From Thermotomaculum hydrothermale (lineage in GTDB: Bacteria > Acidobacteriota > Holophagae > Thermotomaculales > Thermotomaculaceae), in assembly GCF_016592575.1 (NCBI RefSeq), contig NZ_AP017470.1, forward strand, positions 2,242,501 to 2,306,500: a stretch of DNA of 64,000 bases, given 5' to 3'. The position numbers and the translations under genes are program-made. How positions within the stretch are numbered: position 1 is the first letter of the stretch; every line of letters starts with the position of its first letter. Shown piece after piece: positions 17,178 to 24,582 of this stretch. Below the pieces are notes generated by a model, which searched no databases, was not told the origin of the DNA, and saw nothing but the letters and a program-made list of their open reading frames with translations.

Positions 17178-17228
17178 TTGAAAAAAATTGTTGAAGAATT
17201 TTCCTCAATATTGTTTTTTGGAGGTTTT

Positions 17229-17827
17229 ATGGGGTAAATAAAGCAATTCAATCAATAAGAATTCCTCAAATTGTTGAGGCAGCGTCGCAGATTATTGCCG
17301 AAAAGGGGATAAAGGAAACCACCCTTGATGCTGTTGCTAAAAAGGCAGGGCTTTCAAAGGGTGGGCTTATCCATTATTTCCCCACTAAAAAGGCTTTGAT
17401 TGAAACGGTTGTAAAAGAGTTTTTTAACAGGATTTTCCAGAAGGGAAAGGAGTTGAGGGATTCCCTTCAAGACCCTTATGAGCAGTTAACTTCATTTGTC
17501 TGGATATACGATAGGGAAGACCCGGATTATTTCACAGGTTACAGAATGTTTTTTGAGATTATGGCAATAGCCTCTATGGATGAAGGTTATAGAGAGGTTT
17601 TTCATCAATGGGTTAACGGCTGGGTTGAGTTGCTTGAAGCCTCAATTGAAAAAGGGATTAAAAGCGGTGATTTCAAGGTTAAAGATGCAAAAGAGGCAGC
17701 AAAGACAATTTCTGCGGTCTATCAGGGGGTTGCTTCAAGGTGGTTTTTAGACCCTGACAATCATTCTGATGAATGGGCAAAGGAAACGGTTAAAAACCTT
17801 ATTAAATTTATTGTCTCAAAAGATTAA
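17229..17827 (+). CDS. TetR-family regulator with apparent start-proximal frameshift
   Basis: A complete TetR HTH is encoded in one frame from about 17240: IPQIVEAASQIIAEKGIKE, TTLDAVAKKAGLSKGGLIHYFPTKKALIE, followed by a helical ligand-binding domain of about 140 residues. This frame has no ATG, GTG, TTG or CTG before 17396, which lies after the HTH. A good ribosome site (TTGGAGG, 17218-17224) and ATG at 17229 exist, but that frame reads Met-Gly-stop. One extra G in the GGGG at 17231-17234 would join them (Met-Gly-Val-Asn-Lys-Ala-Ile-Gln). So it is either a sequencing slip, a mutation, a slippery site or a non-canonical start. It likely represses the acyl-CoA operon that follows after 15 nt. 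Confidence 0.75.
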
Positions 17828-17842
17828 AAACAGGGAGGGGAT

Positions 17843-18238
17843 ATGTCGGTTTTTGAATCAACAGAAAAGATGTATGAGGTTTTAGGTGAATTGTTTGAAA
17901 CATTGCTTGCCCATGAAACTGTTGGGGAGAAGTTTAAACAGCAGAATGTAACCATCAGGTTTATTATGAGTGAACCTAAGGGGGAAATATGGCTTTTGCC
18001 TGAAGGCAAAGTTTTTTGTGGAGTGCCTGAGGGAAGGAAGGAAGACATCTCTATGACATTAAGCGGGGATACTGCCCATAAATTCTGGTTAAAGCAGATT
18101 ACAATGCCTGTTGCCCTTGCAAAGGGTTTGATTAAGGCAAAGGGACCTCTCCCAAAGGTTTTAAAGTTATTGCCCCTTCTTAACCCTGCTTACGAGGCTT
18201 ACCCTGAAATTGCAAAAAAACACGGATTGCAGATTTAG
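17843..18238 (+). CDS. SCP2 sterol-binding-fold protein
   Basis: 131 residues. The pattern NVTIRFIMSEPKGEIWLLPEGKVFCGVPEGRKEDISMTLSGDTAHKFWLKQI is that of the SCP2 sterol-transfer domain (beta-strands, then DITMTxSxDxxxxxLxG-like segment), followed by a helical stretch with KAKGPLPKVLKLLPLLNPAYEAYPEIAKKHG. SCP2 folds bind fatty acyl-CoA or other hydrophobic ligands. GGAGGGG precedes the ATG. It lies between tetR and the DUF2148 pair, and suggests that the operon handles a bulky hydrophobic acyl-CoA (inference). Confidence 0.75.
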   Translation: MSVFESTEKMYEVLGELFETLLAHETVGEKFKQQNVTIRFIMSEPKGEIWLLPEGKVFCGVPEGRKEDISMTLSGDTAHKFWLKQITMPVALAKGLIKAKGPLPKVLKLLPLLNPAYEAYPEIAKKHGLQI

Positions 18239-18246
18239 GGGGAGTT

Positions 18247-18927
18247 ATGGCAAAGGAAAGGCCTATTAAGCAGTTTGAAATGGATAGAAAAGAGGCTGCA
18301 CGGATAGCCGCAAGGCTTCTCCTTGCATCAGGCACCACAAGCCCGAGGGTTGGCGGTGTTGGAGAGTGCACCTTTCACATTATAGAGGATGAGTGCGATA
18401 TTGAGGATATATGCAAAAAGGTTGAGGAGATTGCAGAGAATAATGAGGCCTGGAATTTTTTTGAAAGAGATGCGGAGATGATGAGGGATGCTGACGCTTT
18501 GATAATTATAACCTCTCTCCGCTCTTTAACCGACCCGTCTGATATTAACTGCAATATGTGCGGGTATTTAACCTGTGAGTATATGGAAGAAAGGGAGAAG
18601 TTGAATAAAGAAGACAAATCAGTTGCCTTTACAGGCCCTTTATGCACATTCAGGGCTGCAAATGTGGCCTATGCTTTAAACGGGGTTATCTCCCTTGCAA
18701 GGGAACTTGGGATAGATTTTGGAGTTTTCTGGTCTGCTGGCCTTGCTGCTTTAAGAATGGGGCTTTTGCCTAAAACAACAGGCTTTGCTGTTGGGGTGGC
18801 AATAAGCATAACTGAAAAATCTCCATTCAGGGATATCCCCCTTGATTATCACAAATATAATGACAGGACTATGAGGGACAGGATTATTAGCAGGCTGTGG
18901 CCTCAATTTCGTTCAATCTATTCTTAA
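18247..18927 (+). CDS. DUF2148 ferredoxin-like protein, copy 1
   Basis: 226 residues. Four cysteines arranged Cys102-x2-Cys105-x4-Cys110 (NCNMCGYLTC) and Cys133 (GPLCTF) form the DUF2148 signature, expected to bind one [4Fe-4S] cluster. The rest is an alpha/beta protein with an Ala/Gly-rich helix region (FRAANVAYALNGVISLARELGID) and a final segment (SPFRDIPLDYHKYNDR) that has a counterpart in the next gene. It has no signal peptide. Role unknown; the operon suggests electron transfer to or from acyl-CoA redox enzymes (inference). GGGGGAG precedes the ATG; 10 nt separate it from copy 2. Confidence 0.8.
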   Translation: MAKERPIKQFEMDRKEAARIAARLLLASGTTSPRVGGVGECTFHIIEDECDIEDICKKVEEIAENNEAWNFFERDAEMMRDADALIIITSLRSLTDPSDINCNMCGYLTCEYMEEREKLNKEDKSVAFTGPLCTFRAANVAYALNGVISLARELGIDFGVFWSAGLAALRMGLLPKTTGFAVGVAISITEKSPFRDIPLDYHKYNDRTMRDRIISRLWPQFRSIYS

Positions 18928-18937
18928 GGGGGCGCTT

Positions 18938-19585
18938 ATGGCAAAGAAAGATTTGCAAGAGCTTGTAAAAGCAGGGCTTGAAAGGGCTGTTGAATTAATG
19001 GCGCTGGCTGCAAATAATGCATGGCACTTTGGAGGGAAACACTCACTTGAAATTGTTATGCTTGACGATGAAGAGTTGGAAGAGATGGCAAATTATGCCC
19101 TCTCCCTCGGGGATATGTCTCCCCTTGCTGCAAGGGATGGCAGGTTTGCCCTGGAGTTGATGAAAGAGCCTTACGCTGTTTTGATTTTAGGAGACAATAG
19201 AAAGTCTCCTTTTAATTACAATTGCGGTGCGTGTGGATTTAGAACATGCGCTGAATTGAATAAGGCTGAAACTGTTGAATCTTTAACATCAAATGGACCT
19301 GCCTGTATTTTTAAAACATTGAATTTAAATATGGCTGCAAATGCTGCCGCTGCAATGGCCTGGAGATTGGGGCTTCATTGCAGGGTGTTTTCCACCCTTG
19401 CCTTTGCTGCCAAGGCTTTAGGCTATATTGAATCAGACATAGTTGTTGGGGTTGCTGTTAGCGCAGCAAAGCAAGACCCATTCTTTGACAGGCACAGATA
19501 CTGGACAAAGGAAGAATGGGAAAAGATTTTTAACCGAGAATTTCCAACATTTAACAGGGGATTTATAGGGGCTGTGGAGGAATAA
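18938..19585 (+). CDS. DUF2148 ferredoxin-like protein, copy 2
   Basis: 215 residues, a diverged paralogue of the previous gene. Cysteines are Cys96-x2-Cys99-x4-Cys104 (NCGACGFRTC) and Cys123 (GPACIF), the same motif with an 18-residue instead of 22-residue gap to the last Cys. The C-terminal parts align (VVGVAVSAAKQDPFFDRHRYW with VGVAISITEKSPFRDIPLDY). Tandem paralogues suggest a heterodimer. Function unknown. It lies 4 nt before the acyl-CoA ligase gene. Confidence 0.8.
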   Translation: MAKKDLQELVKAGLERAVELMALAANNAWHFGGKHSLEIVMLDDEELEEMANYALSLGDMSPLAARDGRFALELMKEPYAVLILGDNRKSPFNYNCGACGFRTCAELNKAETVESLTSNGPACIFKTLNLNMAANAAAAMAWRLGLHCRVFSTLAFAAKALGYIESDIVVGVAVSAAKQDPFFDRHRYWTKEEWEKIFNREFPTFNRGFIGAVEE

Positions 19586-19589
19586 TGCT

Positions 19590-21188
19590 ATGGCAAAATC
19601 TCATTTAAATCAGGTTATAACCTCTCATTTGATTGAGTATCAGGCAGACAGATTCCCTGAAAAAGAGATACTTGTTTTTGAAAGGGGGGAATACGGAGAA
19701 GATGTTTTTACCTATGGTAATTTGCATATAAAAGGAAACAGGCTTGCAAGGTATTTGGTTGAGAAGGGGATTAAAGAAGGGGATACTGTTGCTGTTTTTA
19801 TGTACAACAGGCCTGAAACAGTATTCTCCTTTATTGCAACTTCAACCATAGGGGCTATTGCCGTGCCTATTGACCCTCGTTCAAGGGGGGAGAGACTTGA
19901 ATACTTTTTCAATTTCACAGAGGCAAAGGGGATTATTCTTTCAGGGGAAACTCTAAATGCCTTTAACGAAGTGAAAGATAGGATAAAAAACTTAAATTTT
20001 GTTGCCTATGCCCCTCAAAGAGATTTTCCTGTGGAAATTGAAAATGATTACGACAATTTAGGTGAAATACTGGAAGAAAACTTGCCTGTTGTTGAACAAA
20101 AGATTTTTGATGTAAACAAAATAGCGCAGATTATCTTTACTTCCGGCACAACCGGAAATCCCAAAGGGGTTATTATAAGGCATCAGAGAATAGGGCTTTA
20201 CAATATATTAAGGCAACTTGCCTGGAAGTATAAAAAAGATGATGTGCTTTATACAGGCCTTTCCCTTTCCCACGCAAATGCTCAGGCTGTCACACTATTT
20301 CCCGCACTTTACGGAGGGATAAAGGCTGTGTTTTCCCCTAAATTTACAAAGTCAAGAATATGGGATATTTGCAGAAAGTACAATTGCACAACCTTTTCTC
20401 TTTTAGGTGGAATGGCTGCCGGGATTTTCAACGAGCCTGAAAGGGAAGATGATTCAGACAACCCTGTTAAAGTTGTTGTAAGTGCTGGAATGCCAAAGGC
20501 AATATGGAGGGCATTTGAAGAAAGGTTTAATGTTAAGGTTCACGAATGGTACGGCTCTGCTGAAGGCGGTTTTGCACATAACCCACCGGGCAAAGGCCCT
20601 ATAGGGAGTTTTGGAAAGCCCCTTCCTGGTATTATGGAGTTTAAGGTTGTTGATGAAAATGGAAACAAATTAGGGCCAAACAAGATTGGGGAATTGATAA
20701 TAAGGAATTTGCGGGGAGAGACAAAGGTTGAGTATTTAAAAAACCCTGAAGCATCGGCACAAAAGGTTAGAAATGGCTGGATGTACACTGGAGATATGGT
20801 TCATTACGATGAAAAAGGCTGGTTTTACTTTGATTTTAGAAAGGGGACAGAGTTAAGAAGGGCTGGAGATTTTGTTCAGCCTGAATACCTTGAGGCTGTA
20901 ATAGGAAGGCACAAAGACATTTCAGAGGTTTGTGTAATCGGGATTCCTGCGGAAAGTGGTGCTCCCGGGGAAAGCGATATAGTTGCTGTAATAAAGTTGT
21001 TTGATGGTGTTTCTCCTGATGCTGAAGCAATTTTTGAATACTGCAAACAAAACCTTGAATCAAACTTTATGCCGCTTTACTTGTGGTTTGTTGATGAAAT
21101 TCCTAAAACACCATCGGAAAAATTTTTAAAGAGGGTGCTTGTTGAGAGATTTAGCCCTGATTTAAACGAGGTTTACAGGAAAAATTAG
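19590..21188 (+). CDS. AMP-forming acyl-CoA ligase (ANL family)
   Basis: 532 residues. The P-loop-like motif FTSGTTGNPKGV is at 183-194; YGSAEGGF, the YTGDMVHYDEKGWFYFDFR core with Arg, and a C-terminal SEKFLKRVL that supplies the catalytic Lys are all present. This is closest in look to the crotonobetaine/carnitine-CoA and medium/long-chain acid ligases. It activates a carboxylic acid with ATP and CoA, the expected entry step of the operon. Start ATG at 19590 is used; an ATG at 19585 is out of frame. GGAGG lies upstream. The natural acid is unknown. Confidence 0.9.
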   Translation: MAKSHLNQVITSHLIEYQADRFPEKEILVFERGEYGEDVFTYGNLHIKGNRLARYLVEKGIKEGDTVAVFMYNRPETVFSFIATSTIGAIAVPIDPRSRGERLEYFFNFTEAKGIILSGETLNAFNEVKDRIKNLNFVAYAPQRDFPVEIENDYDNLGEILEENLPVVEQKIFDVNKIAQIIFTSGTTGNPKGVIIRHQRIGLYNILRQLAWKYKKDDVLYTGLSLSHANAQAVTLFPALYGGIKAVFSPKFTKSRIWDICRKYNCTTFSLLGGMAAGIFNEPEREDDSDNPVKVVVSAGMPKAIWRAFEERFNVKVHEWYGSAEGGFAHNPPGKGPIGSFGKPLPGIMEFKVVDENGNKLGPNKIGELIIRNLRGETKVEYLKNPEASAQKVRNGWMYTGDMVHYDEKGWFYFDFRKGTELRRAGDFVQPEYLEAVIGRHKDISEVCVIGIPAESGAPGESDIVAVIKLFDGVSPDAEAIFEYCKQNLESNFMPLYLWFVDEIPKTPSEKFLKRVLVERFSPDLNEVYRKN

Positions 21189-21196
21189 GAGGGGTC

Positions 21197-22432
21197 ATGT
21201 CATATCTTGAATTGAATATAGATTTGACAGAAGAGCAGGAGGTGTTAAAGAAAGAGGTTCACAAATTTGCTGTTGAGGTTTTAAGGCCTGCGGCTATAAA
21301 ACTTGACAAAATGACACCTGAAGAGGTTATTGCAGAAAACTCAATTTACTGGGATGTAATGAAAAAAATGTATGAATTAGGCTATCACACAGTACACACC
21401 CCTGATGAATATGGGGGAATGGCGCTTGACCCGATTTCTCAGCACATTTTCTGGGAAGAATTGGCGTATGGAAGTGTTGGTTTTGCCGTTTCTTTAGGGG
21501 TAAGTTTATTTGCTCCCTTTATGGCGTCAATGCTTGCAGACGATTTTATTGTGGAAAAAATTATAAAGCCGTTTGCTTCCTGTAAAGACGCCTCAATTGT
21601 TGGATGCTGGGCAATAACAGAGCCAAATCACGGAAGCGATACCTTGACTCCGGGGATGGAGCATTTTAGAAATCCAGATGTTATTCAGGAGGTAAAGGCT
21701 GTTAAAAAGGGGGATAGGTGGGTGTTAAACGGTCAGAAGTCTGCATGGGTTTCAAATGGGCCAATTGCAACGCAGGCATTGCTATTTGTGAATATTGATA
21801 AATCAATGGGAATGGCTGGGGGAGGAATCTGTATCTGTGATTTAACCCAGAAGGGTGTTCAAAAGGGTAAGCCTCTTGACAAATTGGGGCAGAGGGAATT
21901 GCCACAGGGGGAGATTTACTTTGAAGATGCAGAAGTGCCAGAAGAGTTGATGATTGTTGACCCTGAGAGTTATGAGGTAATGACTGAGATTGTAATTGCT
22001 GAAGCCAACATGCACATGGGGGCATTTTTCACCGGCCTGGCACAGGCAGCGTACGACCTTGCGTTACAGTATGCAACAGAGAGAAAGCAGGGAGGAAGGT
22101 ATCTCATAGAGCATCAGGATATTAAGAAAAAACTTTTCCACATGTTTACAAAGGTTGAAACTGCAAGGGCATACTCCCGTGCAGTTATGAATTACAATTT
22201 AAACTTTGCACCACCTGTTGCAAAGTTTAGCCTCTCTTCAAAGGTTTATTGCACCCAGGCTGCTTTTGAGGTTTGCAATGACGCTATACAGATTTTCGGA
22301 GGTTACGGCTTAACAAAAGAGTATGAGATTGAAAAGTTATTCAGGGACGCAAGGGCAGGGTTAATTGAAGATGGTTCAAACGATACCCTTGCAATAAGCG
22401 GGGGAAATATGATTGCAAAGGAGGTATTTTAG
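21197..22432 (+). CDS. Acyl-CoA dehydrogenase
   Basis: 411 residues. N-terminal helical domain, then the FAD-binding middle region VGCWAITEPNHGSDT and GQKSAWVSNG, and a C-terminal helical domain with ATERKQGGRYLIEHQDIKKKL and IQIFGGYGLTKEYEIEKLFRDARAGLIEDGSNDTL. The last motif is where the family has its substrate contacts and, in some members, the base. It oxidises an acyl-CoA to the 2-enoyl-CoA with FAD. No ETF genes are nearby; the DUF2148 proteins might serve as acceptor (inference). AGGAGGGG precedes the ATG. Its TAG shares one base with the next GTG. Confidence 0.93.
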   Translation: MSYLELNIDLTEEQEVLKKEVHKFAVEVLRPAAIKLDKMTPEEVIAENSIYWDVMKKMYELGYHTVHTPDEYGGMALDPISQHIFWEELAYGSVGFAVSLGVSLFAPFMASMLADDFIVEKIIKPFASCKDASIVGCWAITEPNHGSDTLTPGMEHFRNPDVIQEVKAVKKGDRWVLNGQKSAWVSNGPIATQALLFVNIDKSMGMAGGGICICDLTQKGVQKGKPLDKLGQRELPQGEIYFEDAEVPEELMIVDPESYEVMTEIVIAEANMHMGAFFTGLAQAAYDLALQYATERKQGGRYLIEHQDIKKKLFHMFTKVETARAYSRAVMNYNLNFAPPVAKFSLSSKVYCTQAAFEVCNDAIQIFGGYGLTKEYEIEKLFRDARAGLIEDGSNDTLAISGGNMIAKEVF

Positions 22433-23670
22433 TGGACGCTTATATTATTGGAAGCGGAATGATAAAGTTTGGAAAATACCCAGATAAAACTGTAAGAACA
22501 ATGGCAATTGAGGCTATTCAATTTGCTTTAGATGACGCTGGTTTAGACAAAAAGGATATTGAATACGCATTTTTTTCAAATACTTTCTGGGGGATGTTTT
22601 CAAATCAGCACTCAATTAAGGGTGAGGTTGTTTTTCGCTCTTTTGGGATAGGTGATATCCCTGTTGTGAATGTTGAAAACGCCTGTGCAGGTGCGTCAAC
22701 CGCCTTACACATGGCGTATCTCACTGTCTTAAGCGGTGCATGTGATGTGGCAATTGCAGTAGGTTCTGAAAAAATCACATCAGAGGATAAAATGAAATCC
22801 CTTTCTGTCTATGCCTCATGTATGGATATGGAAAACTTTAAAACCCACATGAAAGAGGTTTTAATGCTTCAGCAGACATTTAAAAACCTTGTTATACCTC
22901 ATGAGGCGCAAAACCTTAACAAAGGCCGTTCAGTTTTTATGGATGTTTACGCTGTGGGGGCAAGGTGGCACATGGATAGATACGGCTCAACTCAAAAACA
23001 ACTTGCGGTTATTGCTGCAAAAAACCACTGGCATTCTTCAATGAATCCCCTTGCCCAGTATCAAATTCCTATGACTCCTGAAATGGTTTTAAACGATGAA
23101 GTTGTTGTTTGGCCTTTGACACGCTCAATGTGTGCCCCTGTTGGAGACGGGGCTGCTGCGGCAATTGTTGTTTCTGAAAGGTTTTTAAAAAAGCATGGAA
23201 AACAGAGGGCAATTAGAATTTGTGCCTCAGTTTTAGGGCAGGGAAGGGATAGAAATATAGATGACGAAGATTTAGGCAAGAGGTTGGGCAAAAAGGCGTA
23301 TGAAAAAGCAGGAATTAGCCCTGAAGACATTGATGTTGCCGAACTTCACGACGCAACAGCATACGGAGAGTTGCATCAAAGCGAAAATTTAGGCTTCTGT
23401 AAGGAGGGAGAAGGTGGGATTATTGCAGAGAGGGGAGAAACAAAATTAGGGGGGAGAATCCCTATAAATACAAGCGGGGGGCTTGAATCAAGGGGGCATC
23501 CAATTGGTGCAAGCGGATTAGCGCAGATTCACGAGATTGTCTTGCAGTTAAGGGGAGAGGCAGGGAAAAGGCAGGTTGAAAATGCAAAAATTGGGCTTGC
23601 TCAAAATGGAGGAGGAAACATAGGGCTTGAAGAGGCTGTAATGGGAATAACAATTCTGGAGAAGGCGTAA
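22432..23670 (+). CDS. SCP-x-type thiolase
   Basis: 412 residues from GTG at 22432, which overlaps the previous stop by 1 nt. The active Cys85 is in NVENACAGAST; HDATAYGELHQSE supplies the active-site His block and SRGHPIGASG the second His, as in the SCP-x/lipid-transfer thiolase subfamily rather than classical FadA/AtoB. It cleaves 3-ketoacyl-CoA with CoA. SCP-x thiolases usually act on branched or sterol-side-chain acyl-CoAs and in eukaryotes are fused to an SCP2 domain; here an SCP2 protein is a separate gene in the same operon. Confidence 0.9.
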   Translation: MDAYIIGSGMIKFGKYPDKTVRTMAIEAIQFALDDAGLDKKDIEYAFFSNTFWGMFSNQHSIKGEVVFRSFGIGDIPVVNVENACAGASTALHMAYLTVLSGACDVAIAVGSEKITSEDKMKSLSVYASCMDMENFKTHMKEVLMLQQTFKNLVIPHEAQNLNKGRSVFMDVYAVGARWHMDRYGSTQKQLAVIAAKNHWHSSMNPLAQYQIPMTPEMVLNDEVVVWPLTRSMCAPVGDGAAAAIVVSERFLKKHGKQRAIRICASVLGQGRDRNIDDEDLGKRLGKKAYEKAGISPEDIDVAELHDATAYGELHQSENLGFCKEGEGGIIAERGETKLGGRIPINTSGGLESRGHPIGASGLAQIHEIVLQLRGEAGKRQVENAKIGLAQNGGGNIGLEEAVMGITILEKA

Positions 23671-24410
23671 TGAAAACAATTCTTATTACAGGTGTTTCTT
23701 CAGGAATTGGAAGGGCAACAGCAAAACTCTTTCTTGAAAATAACTGGAGGGTTGTGGGGCTTGATATTAGCCCCTCTCCTTCAGATTTAAAGGATAAAAT
23801 TCTTTTTTTTCAATGCAATGTGGTAAATAGAGGGGAAGTTTTAAAGGTTTTTAAGGCATTAAGAAGAGAGAATATTTTTATTGACGCATTGTTTAGTTCA
23901 GCAGGGATTTTGAGGATGGGTAAGTTTGAAGAGATTGATTTGAAAGAACATATAGCGGAGATTGACATAAACTTTAAGGGAGTTGTAAATTGTATTTTTA
24001 TTTTTAAGCCTTTGTTGAAGAGAGGGAGTGCTATTGTTAATATGTCTTCCCTTTCAGCATTGTATGGCACTCCTGAACTTGCTGTTTATTCTGCAACAAA
24101 GAGTGCTGTAAAGTCTTTAACTGAAAGTTTGAATATAGAGTTTGAAAAGTATGGGGTTTATGTTTGCGATGTAATTGTTGACTATGTTAAAACCCCTATG
24201 GTTTTAAATGCAAAAAATATTGCAACAAGCGTAAGAAGGTTGGGAGTAACAATTACCCCTGAAAAGGTGGCAAACACAGTTTTTTATGCTGTAGACAAAG
24301 GCAAAAGGGTTCACCATTATGTTGGATTAAAAGCAAAGGCATTAAACTTCCTTGCTAAACTTTTTCCTTTTATGTCGCGCTTTTTAGCAAGGTTGCTCGC
24401 GTTTAAGTGA
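23670..24410 (+). CDS. Short-chain dehydrogenase/reductase
   Basis: 246 residues. Classical SDR: TGVSSGIG cofactor loop (8-15), SSAG at 76-79, catalytic Ser126 or Ser127, Tyr140 and Lys144 (YSATK). The ending contains a possible amphipathic helix (LNFLAKLFPFMSRFLARLLAF), which may bring it to the membrane. It is the last gene of the operon; ATG overlaps the thiolase stop by 1 nt. A 3-hydroxyacyl-CoA or alcohol dehydrogenase role fits the pathway, but the substrate is not known. Confidence 0.88.
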   Translation: MKTILITGVSSGIGRATAKLFLENNWRVVGLDISPSPSDLKDKILFFQCNVVNRGEVLKVFKALRRENIFIDALFSSAGILRMGKFEEIDLKEHIAEIDINFKGVVNCIFIFKPLLKRGSAIVNMSSLSALYGTPELAVYSATKSAVKSLTESLNIEFEKYGVYVCDVIVDYVKTPMVLNAKNIATSVRRLGVTITPEKVANTVFYAVDKGKRVHHYVGLKAKALNFLAKLFPFMSRFLARLLAFK

Positions 24411-24459
24411 ATGATTGTTAATTGTAGATTTTTTTATGCTTTTTGAGTATTCACAAAAA

Positions 24460-24513
24460 GCGTGTATCCGAGAAATTATGTTGTTTTATCCATTGCTTTC
24501 CAGGGATACACGC
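24460..24513. repeat. 10-bp perfect inverted repeat between convergent genes
   Basis: GCGTGTATCC (24460-24469) and GGATACACGC (24504-24513) are exact reverse complements, separated by 34 nt and flanked by A-rich and T-containing ends. It lies between the convergent SDR and katG genes, and is GC-richer than its surroundings. It could be a bidirectional terminator or a mobile or protein-binding site; no T-run follows closely. Confidence 0.6.
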
Positions 24514-24582
24514 CTTTGGTGATATTAAATAATTACAAAGTGCTGGAATTTTTTGTAAACTTTAACTCTTTGCAAGTTTTTA

